DNA of 64,000 nt from Kappaphycus alvarezii. Lineage: Eukaryota; Rhodophyta; Florideophyceae; Gigartinales; Solieriaceae. Location of the stretch: positions 186,001-250,000 of the forward strand of contig NADL03000012.1 in the NCBI GenBank assembly GCA_002205965.3, given 5' to 3'. Made by a program: the position numbers and the translations under genes. Position 1 is the stretch's first letter. Every line of letters begins with the position of its first letter. Under the pieces are notes generated by a model that worked only from the letters and a program-made list of their open reading frames with translations, was not told where the DNA came from and made no database searches. Positions 22,713 to 33,850 of the stretch are shown here, piece after piece.

Positions 22713-24525
22713 CTAGTTTCCACCAGAGACAGATGGCGGTAAATCGAGCTTAAGCTGTTTGAGCAATGGGTCATTGAAATCCAACGCCTTCACGTGGAGA
22801 CCGCTGAAGTTTCTCCTAAACACCTCCTCTACTTTTGGCAAATCCTCCTTCCCCGGCGCATAGGTTCCCGAATTATTGTCAACCACAAGCTGAAAGGGCG
22901 GCTCATTTGATCCTGCAGGCGATCGCCGAAAATGCAGCTCTCCTGCATACACTACCTCGGTTGCAGCCGAACAATGCATTGCATGTTTCGACATCATATC
23001 CTGAAGAACTTTGCCCCAGTTTCTGCCATGTACAACCGCTGCTCCATCAGCACATAGGTAAACATTCTTGGCTTCCCTCTTCGAATGCCATACTCCATCA
23101 GCTCCAAAAAGTCATGCGCATCAATCAAATTTCCTGTTATCTCCAACATATCCTTTCTCATAGACACCAACGGTTTCACACCACTCGCCCCACCATACAA
23201 GTAAGCGTGCTGCATCTCGACACCTTCCTTGCTAAAAGCGATCCCTTTCCTTGAAAAATCTTTTGAGCCGCAGGATAGTTTCGATTCCATCCATGCCTCT
23301 TCGCTCCAAACACCTGCACCACGCCTCTCATATCAATCTTCCATGTGGAATGCTCTTGAAACACCTCATGCACCGGCTCCACGAAATCCAACGCAGAATG
23401 CAACGGCGGCACTGCATCCACACCTGCCTTTAGCCATTTACCCATAGTGCTCCCACTCGATTTTGAAACGGAAACTTGCCAACATTTCCTACCTGTTGAG
23501 TAAACTTGTGCGTTTGAAAACGCTTGTAATGGTTTCTAGGGGCGGACTCCCCCAAGTTATTGACGTTGGACCGACCACGACTACCCGAACTCGCCCCTTT
23601 GGATTGACGACATACTCTCTAGTCAACATGCGCTGCATCCTGACATCTGCATCGATCTTTGTCGAGCTAGACGAAGCGGTTGCGAAAGAGTTTGCATCCT
23701 GTGCGGTGTAAGACGCTCCAAATGAAGGGGCTGATGTAAAGGAGTCATGCGGCCTCGGGGGCGGGGGTGTTTGAATAGGCGGGGAAGGTTGAAAAGACGA
23801 GGTCGGAAACATTGGCGGGTGCGAGTAAGCAGGCGGGGGTGGCGGAGGGGCGGTTGGGAGTTGCGTATCGAAGCTGGTCCAGGGGATACGAGGACGGAAA
23901 CGCTTGGTTCTGCAAGGAGGCAGCTTGCGGGGTGTAAAGGTCTGCAGAGTCCACAGTAGGATACAGACTGTATGGAATTTCAGGTGGCAGGTCGCCGATG
24001 GTGAGAGTGGTGGAGCGGAGGGATAAACTCGTTGTCGGGGGAAGTTTGGGGTAGAGTGCGAGGGGAAGGATCCTGAACATTCGGGCGGTGGGGGTGGTGG
24101 CGGGGGTTGGAGTGATGGTGTGTGGTGGTGGTGTGGTGGTGGGTGGAATGAAGGTTGTGGTGCAGGCGGGAGAGAAGATGGAGGGGGAGGATATTGGAAG
24201 GAGGAATTTTGGAGAACTGCGTCGGAGGCGGCGAGGACATCGGCGATGGCGATGTCGACGGTGCCCAGATTGATGTCGCCGTGAAGTAGGTTTGCGGTCG
24301 ATGAGACGAATGTTGAGTATGTCGGAGGGGAAATATTGGAAAAGGTGAGGGTTTGATACCATTTCGGTTGACCGTGTTGAGACAGAAGCTAGTGGTGTGA
24401 GTTTCGCGGGTGCGTGGAATGGAGACGACGGCATAGGGGTCTGAGTTTCCCTTGATTAGGTTGACGGCGCGGAGATCGGAGGCGGACATGATGCGCACTT
24501 GGATGGAGGAATGAGGAGGAATCAT
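22713..24525 (-). CDS. C2-domain protein with conserved C-terminal region (function unknown)
   Basis: The start is the ATG at 24525 (MIPPHSS). A C2 domain follows: IQVRIMSASDLRAVN, then GNSDPYAVVSI with the Ca2+/lipid-loop Asp. After one-base breaks come TVNPKWYQTLTFS, DILNIRLIDRKPTS and LGTVDIAIADV, the canonical C2 strands. A proline-rich linker spans about 24150-23790. The last third is well conserved-looking: KWLKAGVDAVPPLHSAL, NRNYPAAQKIF, DAHDFLELMEYG, MSKHAMHC, YAGELHF and VVDNNSGTYAP. I associate the DNNSGTYAP block with a eukaryotic family of unknown role that also carries N-terminal C2 domains. At least six frame breaks interrupt the gene, several in C-runs. The C2 part suggests membrane attachment; nothing more can be said. 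Confidence 0.7.
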
Positions 24526-25233
24526 AGTTTGTGTGGGGAAGGGAAGTGGGAAGAAGGAGGGAACACGGATAAATGTCGAAGGGAGCAGAGATTGTTGCGG
24601 GACGAAAGACAAGAAAGGTTGAACGGAGAGCGTCGAGGTAGTAGATAAATAGCCATGGCAAGGTGGAGAATGAACGTCTCGTATTCGATACTGCACAATA
24701 CAATACAATGAAGTGGAAAAGCATCCATTCCCCGGTCCACGCGGTTGTGATGGAACAAAATGTTGAGTAAATTTGGACGATTATGCAGCATTGCTCGCTC
24801 TCGTAAACAACACAATGTACTGTACAGTTCTGTACAGTACAGTACAGTACAGTACAACAGTACAGTACAGCGTTTTTGTTGTCAATTAACAGCAATCGCC
24901 ACGGACAGGAACGCCTACAAAGGACAAATGCTCAATTTGGCCACATGGCCAAAATATCCCCAGCAAACAATCGCGCAATCTGCTGGAACATTACTGTACA
25001 ATCCTGTACAGCAGTGTGCCAATATACAGTACAGCACTGTACAGTACAGTTCATCGAAGGAATCTAGTTCCATCTACTTGACAATGTGTATTTCTTTTTC
25101 CACTTTCTCGACATTTCTTTTTTGTGCCAGCTCGCCCTGCAACAATTCAACTGTTTCCACATTTAGTCGCCCAAATTACTTTGGAGTTTGAAATACAGTA
25201 CTGTAATTCCTTGTGCACTGATACTGTAGACGT
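24526..25233. other. intergenic with dense GTACAGTA palindromes
   Basis: No gene is recognised. Tandem and interspersed GTACAGTA/TACTGTAC units occur at about 24818-24870 and 24990-25046, upstream of the C2-domain gene. The ORFs here are products of the repeat and are not believed. Confidence 0.7.
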
Positions 25234-25477
25234 TATTAGCGTATGTCATGTCATATTCTAATTAGTGTTTTGATTAGCATTTTATTCTGTGATGATGGAC
25301 CTGGATTCAGGCCCTCCAGTGGGAGAGAGCATGTGCATTCCAGGGTTACAGTAATTCCAATTATTGAGAGAGACAATGACTGACAGTAACCCACTGAGGG
25401 GTTTCACTGGAGATAATATTGTGGACCGGCTCCCTCGCGAGCAGTAAGTAAAGGCACGAACAAGTCATGTTCTGACA
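25234..25477 (+). repeat. copia 5' LTR
   Basis: It runs from TATTAGCG to TTCTGACA and is nearly identical to the 3' LTR over its first 170 bases. The canonical TG start is TA here. It carries about 20 extra bases near the end (ctccctcgcg, aaggcacgaacaag) that the 3' copy lacks. Confidence 0.85.
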
Positions 25478-25490
25478 TGGTAGCATCGCC
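25478..25490 (+). other. primer-binding site of the copia element
   Basis: TGGTAGCATCGCC starts directly after the LTR. Its first 12 bases equal the chromovirus PBS at 8048, pointing to the same host tRNA, probably initiator tRNA-Met. Confidence 0.85.
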
Positions 25491-25625
25491 TGAGTAACAA
25501 CTGCCGTATCTGCTACAACTCTCACACCTCCATCACTATTTCCTTGTTTACACTCACGCTCGGTCTGTTGTTCGTTTGCCCTTGTTTTCTTTCTTGTCGA
25601 GCAGTGTAAAGACCAGGTCAACATC

Positions 25626-26700
25626 ATGGAGAGGTTGACCATTCCAAAAGTCTTCCAAAACTCAAGAATGCAGACGATTACATACAGTGGCGACGCCGAG
25701 TTCATGCATACATCAGACGTCGAGATTATGATTTACTGGGACTTCAAGATGAGCTCAAGGTGTTTTGCATCTACCTACAGGCGGTGGCGTGAATCAATGA
25801 TAAGAACAAGAAGACATCGTCTTATTTCTTGGCGATGGTCCACTTGCTCAAACACGCAGAATTGTGGATAGTGACGACGCCACAGCTAAGGAACTTTGCG
25901 AAATGCTACACAACTTGTACGCCACATCAAATGCACAAGCAATTCTCAATCTTCGCAACGAATTGGATAATCTTCAGTTCAAAGACGACGGTAACTGGAA
26001 AATGCATGTTGAGAAATTCAATAACATCCTCGGGAAACTGGCAACGTACGATGTGGAAGTCCCAGATGACGAAAAGGCGACTAAGCTACTCCGGACTTTA
26101 CCAGAATCATTTTCTCCTCTTGCTATGGCATTACAAATGTCTGACATTACTTTTGACAAGTTAGTCAACGCCGTTGATGGCGAAATGTCACGACGAAAGA
26201 ATCAACAATCTAGAAGCACTCAAGCTGGACCTCCGCCAACCAGGCAACGAAGCCACATCATGGAGCAAGGAAGTCTTCCAAAATTAACATTCCTGGACCT
26301 TCCAACGGTAGAATCCAGAAACCGAACAAGCTTGATGACGTAGATTGTTTCGTGTGCGGCAAAAGAGGACACAGGGCAAAGGATTGTTGGTACAGGGTTC
26401 ACCATCAAGGTACATTCAGAGGCGGGAGAGGTCGAGGCCGAGGAGGATACAGAGGTCGTGGACGTGGTTCAACTCGCGGTGGATTCCATCAAGGCAGGGG
26501 TCACCGATTTCGTCCTTACCCACCTGATTATTACAATCAGCCATGGCACGGAAACCCCAGTGATTATCCACCACCTCCATTACATAACGAGAGGAATAAC
26601 TATGGAAGTGGTCAACAGCAACAAGCTAATTTTGGAGCTCGCCCAACTCGCGATGACCCACCGCCAAACTACATTCCACATTCTCAAGGAAATGCCCATA
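25626..26700 (+). pseudogene. copia gag with CCHC zinc knuckle and RG-rich tail
   Basis: The ATG at 25626 begins MERLTIPK. Another frame then gives DDYIQWRRRVHAYIRRRDYD, a typical copia gag start, and the frame 25864-26343 holds the gag core. After a further shift the frame that continues into pol has CFVCGKRGHRAKDCW (C-X2-C-X4-H-X4-C) near 26350-26395, then an RGGRGRGRG-type basic tail. The RG tail probably helps RNA binding. Frame shifts near 25655 and between 26150 and 26300 break the ORF. Confidence 0.8.
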
Positions 26701-29700
26701 GTCCGAGACGATATGGATTCGTTGCTAAAATGAAATTCAAATCGAAATTGGCAACTATTGATGACACGAAATGTCCCAAAGGACTAATCGACTCTGGTGG
26801 CACACGCTGCTTTGTGTATTCAAAGGATTTCTTCTTTGACTAAGAACGCATTGAAAAAGAAGATGTTCAATCTGCATCCGGCATGTCCGACATCATTGGC
26901 AAAGGAACGATCATGCTCAATATTAATGGAGGACTCGCTGTTGAAGCTTACCACACTCCACAATTTTCACACAACATTATCTCGGTGGGCAAATTATGCC
27001 AACACTTCGACGTCCTGTTCTCATCCAGCACTGACGACTCAGACATGGACATTCCAGAATATTCAGCATGTTTCATTTATAAGAAAGGAACTAGGGATGT
27101 TCTCTATCGAGCGGCTATTGAAGATGGTTTGTACACTATGGATCTCATCAAACCAGCTTCTTCAAAATTCCAACTGCATTCAGCTGTTCAGGACAACTCC
27201 TGCTTTACTTGCCTCTCTGCGAGTAACAACACAATCACCAACAAAATGGACTTGGTTCAACATTGGCATTCCGTCGTTGGTCACCCACATCCACAGAGAT
27301 ACATCCAACTCGCTCATATGTTCGCAAATGTACCACACTTTTCTCGTCAAGCATTGGATAACATGTTATGTGTTCCATGTCAACTTGGAAAAGCCAAGCA
27401 ATCTACTATATTGCAAAGCAAAACAATCACGACTGCCCCATTACAGTTGATTCATGTTGACATTACCGGCAAAATAACTCCCCCAAGTATTGGCAAAAGT
27501 TCCTATGCAATGGTAATAATGGACTCGTACACATCCAAATCCGATGTATCCTTCTTTGCATCGAAGTCCGAACTTGCGACTCATCTCATTCGATACAAAG
27601 CCAGATCTGAAAACGTTACCGGTTGTCGCCTTTTGAATATTCGTCTCGATGGCGCAGGCGAAAACTCTGCTGACACCTTCAAATCATTCTGCGAAACTAA
27701 TGGGATCGCCTTGGAATTCTCACCACCATACGCCCCGCAAAGTAACGGCACAGCTGAACGTCTGGTTCAGGAACTTTGCACACGTGGCAGAGTTCTTCTA
27801 CTCGGCTCCACTCTTCCGAAGTCTCTTTGGGCTGAAGCAATGAACCATGGCAACTGGTTGCGCAATCGCCTTCCTTCTACCCGAATCAATAACGCCATTC
27901 CAATTCTCGCCTGGAACCCGAGTACAACCATCGACCATTCAAGACTTCAGGTATTCGGACAACCGGGGTTTGCATTCCTCTACAAACCTCGCACAACACC
28001 GCAACGAAAATTCACGGCCAGAGCCGTCCATGGGCGTTTCGTCGGCATGCAGAGTAACGAAACCCTTTACCGAGTTTATGTCCCAGATGATGAAAAGATC
28101 ATAACAGTCCGAAGCCAAGACTTTAAACCATGCTCCAACGATCAGCTTCCAGGGATCACAAGTTTATTAGAAGGGATATCTCGACAAACAGAAGACTGTA
28201 ATCAGGATTCAATTGCAGAGGAACTGCTCACCCAGGCCTTCCTCGCTTACAAGCTTCCTCTATCCACCGCCATTGTTTCCTGTTTTACATCAAGAAAGCG
28301 TCCATTCGATGATAGAATCCCAACTTCTTTCAAGAAAGCACTCAAGGATAGGAAATGGCATTCTGCCATAGATCGAGAATACCATGCTTTGGTGAGGAGG
28401 GGTACATGGCGCTACGTGAAGCGAACAACAGGAATGAAACCAATCCCATTCACTTGGAACTTTAAGTTGAAGCCATTGGACACCGAAGGAAAAGAAGTCT
28501 TCACCAAAGCAAGGTGCTGCTTACGTGGAGATCTTCAGAGCCCCAATGTGGATTTCGATCCCGCGCAGTTATACGCCCCAGTCGCATCACACGATGCGAT
28601 ACGTTTACTCCTTTGCTTCGCCACATCAAAGGGGTTTATAATCGAAGGAGGGGATGTAGCTAACGCTTACTTGTACGGGGATCTCGATGTTCCCATATTA
28701 ATGGAACAACCTACTGACTCAACAGGTATATCCGCAATGCCTGGATACGTCTGTGAATTAATCAAGTCAATGTATGGAGCCAAACAAGCCGGAATAATCT
28801 GGGGGTCTTTATTATCATCAGCACTGCAAAGCTGGGGATTCAAGCCTTCAAGAATTGATCAGCGCGTTTACTATAAGAAATGTGGTAATGGACTCTTGTA
28901 CTTGACCGTGGTAGTCGACGATATGATCTTCATCTCCAATTCCCGCGAACTACTTGATTACTTCAAAGAGCAGTTGGGATCACGCTTTGACGTGAAATTC
29001 TTTGGAGAGCTAAAATGTTTTATCGGATGGGAACTGCGTCGCACCAACACTGGACTACGAATCACCCAATCTCGTTTTGCTCAAGAAATATTGGCCAAAC
29101 ATGGCATGAAAGGCTGCAACACTACCCGAACCCCATTGCCTCTTGACTGTGACCTAATGCCTGCATATCCAAATGAGACACCTTTACCAACTCGGGAACA
29201 CGCTGGATACCGATCTCTGATCGGTGAACTACTATATTTGTCGGTGTGCACTCGACCTGATCTTTCTTTTCCAGTTGCGGCCCTAGCCCGTCAAGTTCAT
29301 TGCCCAACTATGCGCCACTTACTCCAACTGAAAAGAATCTTGCGTTATGTTGCCGCAACTACTCACTATGGAATTTATTATCACGCGAACAATGACATCC
29401 GGAGTACGTCCTTACAGCCTATTCTGACTCGGATTGGGCAGGTTGTAGGCAAACTCGACGATCAACATCGGGATACATTATCACACTCAATGGTGGGGCA
29501 GTGCAGTGGAAAAGCCAGAGGCAAACGTCGATCGCACTTTCTTCTTCTGAAGCAGAGTATATTTCTCTATCATCATGTGCAAAACAACTAACGTGGTATC
29601 GTCGCCTTTTCTGGGAAGTAATTCATTGTACTCCTTTCTGTGAAGACGCTGCAGCCCTTGCACCAACTGCGCTGATGATCGACAGTACAGGGGCATTGAG

Positions 29701-29905
29701 TCTTGCTAAGAATCAACAGATCTCCCAAAGGAACAAACACATCGAATTGAAAGTCCACCATGTGAAAGAACTGCTGACTCGTGGAGTTATTTCTCTGCAA
29801 TACATCTCGACAAGGAACCAGTTGGCAGACATCCTTACAAAAGTTCTGGACTACAAATCTTTGAGGAGTTTGTGCCTCAAACTTCGTCTCACCGATGATT
29901 ACTAA
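26352..29905 (+). pseudogene. copia pol: protease, integrase, RT, RNase H
   Basis: The protease motif LIDSGGTRCF lies near 26790. An in-frame TAA at 26841 separates it from the 902-codon frame 26883-29591. This has the integrase zinc region (WHSVVGHPHPQRY ... CVPCQ), core Asp in HVDITG, Asp in IRLDGAGE and Glu in NGTAERL. The RT follows with GGDVANAYLYG and the active site VVDD in place of the usual YVDD. A shift near 29405 moves RNase H (AYSDSDWAG, SSSEAEY, RNKHIELKVHHVKE) into the frame ending at 29905. Few lesions mean a recent insertion or read errors. Confidence 0.88.
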
Positions 29906-30239
29906 GTTCAGTATCTGAAAATTGAATGACTGATTCTTGGAATGTTGACCAAGAAGGGCAAAGTACAAAAGGAGTTTGCCGCAGAGGTTTTACGTGACGG
30001 GGAATTAAGAGACAACCCTGTTCCGTTTCCGGTCCTCAATAACCGCAGATCATTGGCCTACAGTTGGATTCGGCCTCACATTGGTATCAGTCACAGTTAT
30101 AATTTTATGTGTTTACATGGTATTTGTACCGGCAGTATCGGAAAAGTTGAATTCTTTTACAATTTGAGCATATTGAGATGCCACGTGGATTATGTGTGTT
30201 GTTTTTTTGTGTTATGATAATGTTGGCCCAGAGGGGCAG

Positions 30240-30310
30240 GTGCCTGTAGCCTATTTGGTTGCAAGTTTACTAAGGATCTCATGAACCGGGTTCGAGTCCC
30301 GAGTGGTACT
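30240..30310 (+). tRNA. degenerate tRNA-like sequence in the copia 3' UTR
   Basis: It has an A-box-like TAGCCTATTTGG and a perfect B-box GGTTCGAGTCC. The T-stem CGGG/CCCG pairs and the ends pair in part (GTGCC with GGTAC). A loop CTCATGA would give anticodon CAT (Met), but the anticodon and D stems do not close. It lies only about 75 bases before the polypurine tract. A relic or a captured tRNA is likelier than a working gene. Confidence 0.35.
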
Positions 30311-30377
30311 TGTGTCATATATTTTTGTGTATCACCTACCATTCTTGGTCCGGCGGAACTCACTGCGCGATTCCGCC

Positions 30378-30386
30378 GAGGAGGGG
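30378..30386 (+). other. polypurine tract of the copia element
   Basis: gaggagggg lies immediately before the TGTTAGCG start of the 3' LTR, the expected place for plus-strand priming. Confidence 0.85.
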
Positions 30387-30609
30387 TGTTAGCGTATCAT
30401 GTCATATTCTAATTAGTGTTTTGATTAGCATTTATTCTGTGATGATGGACCTGGATTGAGCCCTCCAGTGGGAGAGAGCATGTGCATTCCAGGGTTACAG
30501 TAATTCCAATTATTGAGAGAGACAATGACTGACAGTAACCCACTGAGGGGTTTCACTGGAATATATATTGTGGACCGGCTGAGCAGTAAGTAACATATAT
30601 GTTCTGACA
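30387..30609 (+). repeat. copia 3' LTR
   Basis: It runs from TGTTAGCG to TTCTGACA (TG...CA) and is nearly identical to the 5' LTR apart from a 20-base deletion near the end and a few substitutions. Confidence 0.88.
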
Positions 30610-30709
30610 GTTTTTACGAATCGTTTCGAGATCAGTCTACATCTCTATCATAGCGCAAACCATTCTCAAAGCACTACTGTATGTAGAGCATCTCTATTAC
30701 CCCCGGGGA

Positions 30710-31375
30710 TCAAAGCCAGGCATTCCGCGCTTCTATGGCCCTCCCGGGCGCCAAGGAATGGGTGTAATGCGCCCCTTGCCCGGCCTCAAGACCAGTATTG
30801 ACCCCCGTGAGTTCGCCGTGTGGCTCCAATACTTCTGCCGAGTCCCGCTGCTCCCATCGGACGTGCCGTGCCCGAGACGAAACTGCCCCGAAACCCTCGA
30901 CTGCTTCGGGGATCACCCCCGTCACTGCAGACATGGTGAGCACAGAACTTGACGACATGACCATCAAGTGGCCCTCTTCGCGCAACACCTGCAGAAAGCG
31001 GTCCGTCGCACGAGGCCAGACATCCGGGCGATGGGAAGCAATGGAGGTGCGAATTTCTTTGACGTAACGTTCGGCAACCCTCTGGCGCCCTCCCACAGGA
31101 GGGTCCAAACGTTTAATCCGCTCACCTCTCTCAATGCGGCCGTCTCTGAAAAGCATAGAAGATATGAATCTTTCATTGCAACCTCCGTGAGAAGTAGGCT
31201 CTTTCCTTATATCTACTCTCGGATGCTGCCATCCATACGATATTATGTCGCGCGGAACGTGGCCGTTAGGGAGGCCTATGGTAACGTCCGAGCGTACTTA
31301 ATCATAAGGCACGCTGCCGTGGCTGTAATGTCCAACGCAGCTTGTCTCCTGGGCGGCCTTGAGCCGGCTTTTTAG
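30710..31375 (+). pseudogene. 3' end of a non-LTR retrotransposon (zinc finger and restriction-like endonuclease)
   Basis: The plus-strand frames give DPREFAVWLQYF, then VPCPRRNCPETLDCFGDH, a C/H zinc motif that follows the RT in several non-LTR families. ALFAQHLQKAV, RRPDIR and FFDVTFGNPLAPS follow; the last two resemble the PD...D core of a restriction-like endonuclease. The frame 30968-31375 ends HAAVAVMSNAACLLGG. No RT is present: it is 5'-truncated, as expected from incomplete target-primed reverse transcription. Homologous tails occur at 35219-35510 and 45830-46110 (both minus). Confidence 0.7.
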
Positions 31376-32071
31376 GGAATTTAAGAGGCACTACTGGTCA
31401 CCCTGTAGGACATTCTGGGCCACAACCGACCATCTTTTGTGTACACTCAAGATAAGTAAAGAGTAAAGATTCTCTCTCAAGTATGAAATCACCCTACTTT
31501 TCCCTCGTTATTTCCAGGGAGAAAACAATCACGAAATTAGGACTGAAAGAATTAGATATTTTGTTAGAACTAGATCGAACGTATTTTGGTTATTCAACGA
31601 GAGCAACAATTCTTATCATAACACCGTTGAGCATGAGGAATGTGTGAACAAACTCATACTTAGAAAAAGTTGATGAAGTTGGTGTTGACGAACAACATCA
31701 ACTGTTAACCACGAGCACATCCCCCAGACTATGCACATCAACAGCATCGAGGTTGTTCATTGCCTATATCACCTAGCTTGAGCAATGGCGCTGAGCCACC
31801 TTTACCCGTCAAAAAGTGACAGAATGCCGTATATCGAGAAATTATCTTCAGATAATGAGGATGAAGCAGCGTATGCCCAGTCGGTTTCGGCTTCAATTAC
31901 AGTTTTAGGTTAAGACAAGGACGCAAAACCCGGATATAAAGGTCTTGTAAAGAAGTCTGTAAATATTAGAAGAGTTGTTTGCCCCTGGGTCGCTGACTAC
32001 CTTCAACCAAATCCAGTCTACCTTCCTAACAAGTTTCGAGAGATTTTCAGAATTCCGCCACGATTGCTCCG
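31376..32071. other. no recognised gene; probable 5' part of a Harbinger relic
   Basis: Short frames only. It lies directly upstream of the Harbinger transposase N-terminal fragment, so it may be decayed element sequence. No motif supports this. Confidence 0.35.
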
Positions 32072-32440
32072 ATGAACCATGAACCATTGGAAGAAGAGGC
32101 GAAACTCAAACAGAAAGTGAATGGGATCGGTACACGAGGAGACAGCTACTATCAGAAAATTCTTTGTTGTTTACGAAAACTGGCTACTGGACTGTCATTC
32201 CAACAAATAGATGACATGGTCCGTATATCACCGGAATCGCAACGCGAAGCAGTCAAGCTTACGCCAATGGCAATTTATTGCCGCTCCAGGCCTGTCTATC
32301 TGAATCGAGAACCAAATTTGGAAGTGCTTCGAATAATTCATACCGCACAAGAGAAAGAGGGGTTTCTTGGTTGCATACATACAGTATAGTGCATTGCTGG
32401 CGCCCTACCCCAAAGCCATGCCATTAGGGAGATAAGTGTA
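32072..32440 (+). pseudogene. PIF/Harbinger transposase, N-terminal fragment
   Basis: The frame has YYQKILCCLRKLATGLSFQQ, DDMVRISPES, YLNREPNLEVLRIIH and GFLGCIHT. This is the helical region before the first catalytic Asp in Harbinger nucleases, where YLN-R-P and GF-GC are standard. The frame then stops where the VDC(M/K)H motif should be. A GC-rich insertion follows. Confidence 0.7.
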
Positions 32441-33210
32441 AGGTGATCCCCTACTGTGGGAGTCCTACAGCGCATGGTATGCGTGCGCGGCCCATGGCTG
32501 CTGCTGTAACTATTTCGAGTAGCTGATTATAGATTAGATCTGGATCCATATTGGATCCCTGCAACCGGCTCACCTGAGCCGGCGGGGGCAAAGGAGGGAT
32601 TCTTTATATATAAGGTACAACACCCACCTTACACCCCTTGAGTGTAAAGTCACCTTGGACCTACACGATCTCCCGACCCCTTATAGTTGCGACTCTATCT
32701 TCCCTTCTATAAGGGCTCATCGCGGAGCGTGGAAGTCCTTGGTGCCCCTTTATCCCTTCCTCTTTCGCCGCTCCCGTCAGCGACTAGCGTTGGTTCCATC
32801 GCAGCAGGTATCGACCGCCGCAGGTGGCGGTGCGTGCCGATGGTGCTTGCTCAGGATTACCCGCTGGGTATTGGTGGAGCGAGCGATGCACCGCAGGTAG
32901 CGTCGTGTCGTCGATCCCTGCTGGGGTTCGTGTCGTGCGGTAACGTTTCACCGCTGTTACAAGGCATCTACGGGACCACTGTAAGTCCCTCATGGAGTCG
33001 GCGTAAGGCGTGATACGCGCCGATAAGACCAGTCAGTGGCCTTGAGGAGGCCGTACGCAATCCATTCTCCGAAGATAGGTCTTTGCTGGACAGGTGGGAG
33101 TTACGCCCCACGCCGAGTGGCATCCAGTATAGACTTGGCCGTACAAGTCTCTACTACCGCCGCGGATTCCGTTTGCCGTGGCTCAAGCTACTGTCAGAGG
33201 AGGGAGTAGG
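32441..33210. mobile_element. GC-rich insertion of unknown type between Harbinger fragments
   Basis: About 0.77 kb of clearly higher GC than its surroundings separates the two Harbinger fragments. The ends carry a weak inverted similarity: ggtgatcccctact at the left and agtaggtcacccc at the right. There is a TATA-like tatatataagg near 32607. The ORFs (81 and 108 codons) have no known motif. It could be a MITE, a short LTR-type element or captured DNA. Confidence 0.4.
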
Positions 33211-33269
33211 TCACCCCAGTGTTTGCAGATCAGGTTGCTGTTGTTAGTTGTTGTTTTTGTTAATTGTCA

Positions 33270-33850
33270 GCCGTTGCACCGCAATATACGCGGTAGACTG
33301 CAAGCATTAATATTGAAAAAATGTCCAGAGGCATACAAAGGGCAATATCAAAATCCCAAAGACAGGACGCTTTCAAGATAAGCTGCGAGGCAGTTTGGGA
33401 TTGTGACTTGAATTGCTGGCATTGTTTTTCGTGTCGTTTCCAAACTATCAACTACATAACTGTTGTCGATAATGTTCCTCTATTTATCTATATTTTAACT
33501 AAACAGAGGTAGATTTCCCTGCCAGAGGGTTATTATGTTAATGAAGCAGCACGATATTGGTCAATGTACCACCTTTGTGATTGAATATATCCTCATTGGT
33601 CTGTATTTCGGAAACTGCTGAGCGCTACAATCAAGGCTCGTTAACGAAACATTACTGGGCGTCAAATGAATATCAGGAAGGGTATTGAACGTATTTTTAG
33701 TGTTTTACAAGGTCTTTTTAAGAAATTGGGCCTCGAAATGTACGAACTGTCAGATGGAATGGTAGTATTAATAAGTGAAGTCTGTGTTATTCTTCATAAT
33801 ACGATAGTTGAAATGAAATGAAGGGGAGAACTGGATGAAGAGATTGGTGA
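33270..33850 (+). pseudogene. PIF/Harbinger transposase, catalytic and C-terminal fragment
   Basis: In shifting frames the text reads YAVDCKH (first Asp), KKCPEAYKGQYQNPK, CEAVWDCDLNCWHCFSC, TVVDNVPLF (second Asp) and finally RKGIERIFSVLQGLF (Glu) with CVILHNTIVEMK. This is the full DDE order of Harbinger nucleases. The VDCKH block partly repeats what the upstream fragment should contain, so the two pieces may come from different copies. Several internal stops. Confidence 0.72.

Larger units (their letters stand above)
25234..30609 (+). mobile_element. nearly complete Ty1/copia retrotransposon
   Basis: It has both LTRs (244 and 223 bp), a primer-binding site, gag with zinc knuckle, protease, integrase, RT, RNase H, a long 3' UTR and a polypurine tract touching the 3' LTR. 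A 902-codon frame covers most of pol. Damage is limited to a shift in gag, a further shift before the zinc knuckle, one in-frame TAA at 26841 and one shift at about 29405. The flanking 5-mers (gacgt and gtttt) do not match, so no target-site duplication is seen. Confidence 0.9.

Noticed and set aside
24760-25191. 143-codon plus-strand frame
   Set aside because: Much of it translates the GTACAGTA repeat block; no domain or usable context.
26841-26843. Programmed read-through of the copia TAA
   Set aside because: No purine-rich or pseudoknot context typical of read-through was seen; a point lesion is simpler.
30710-31156. 148-codon minus-strand frame
   Set aside because: It is the antisense of the non-LTR element end, whose plus-strand frames carry the CPRRNC zinc block and FDVTF.
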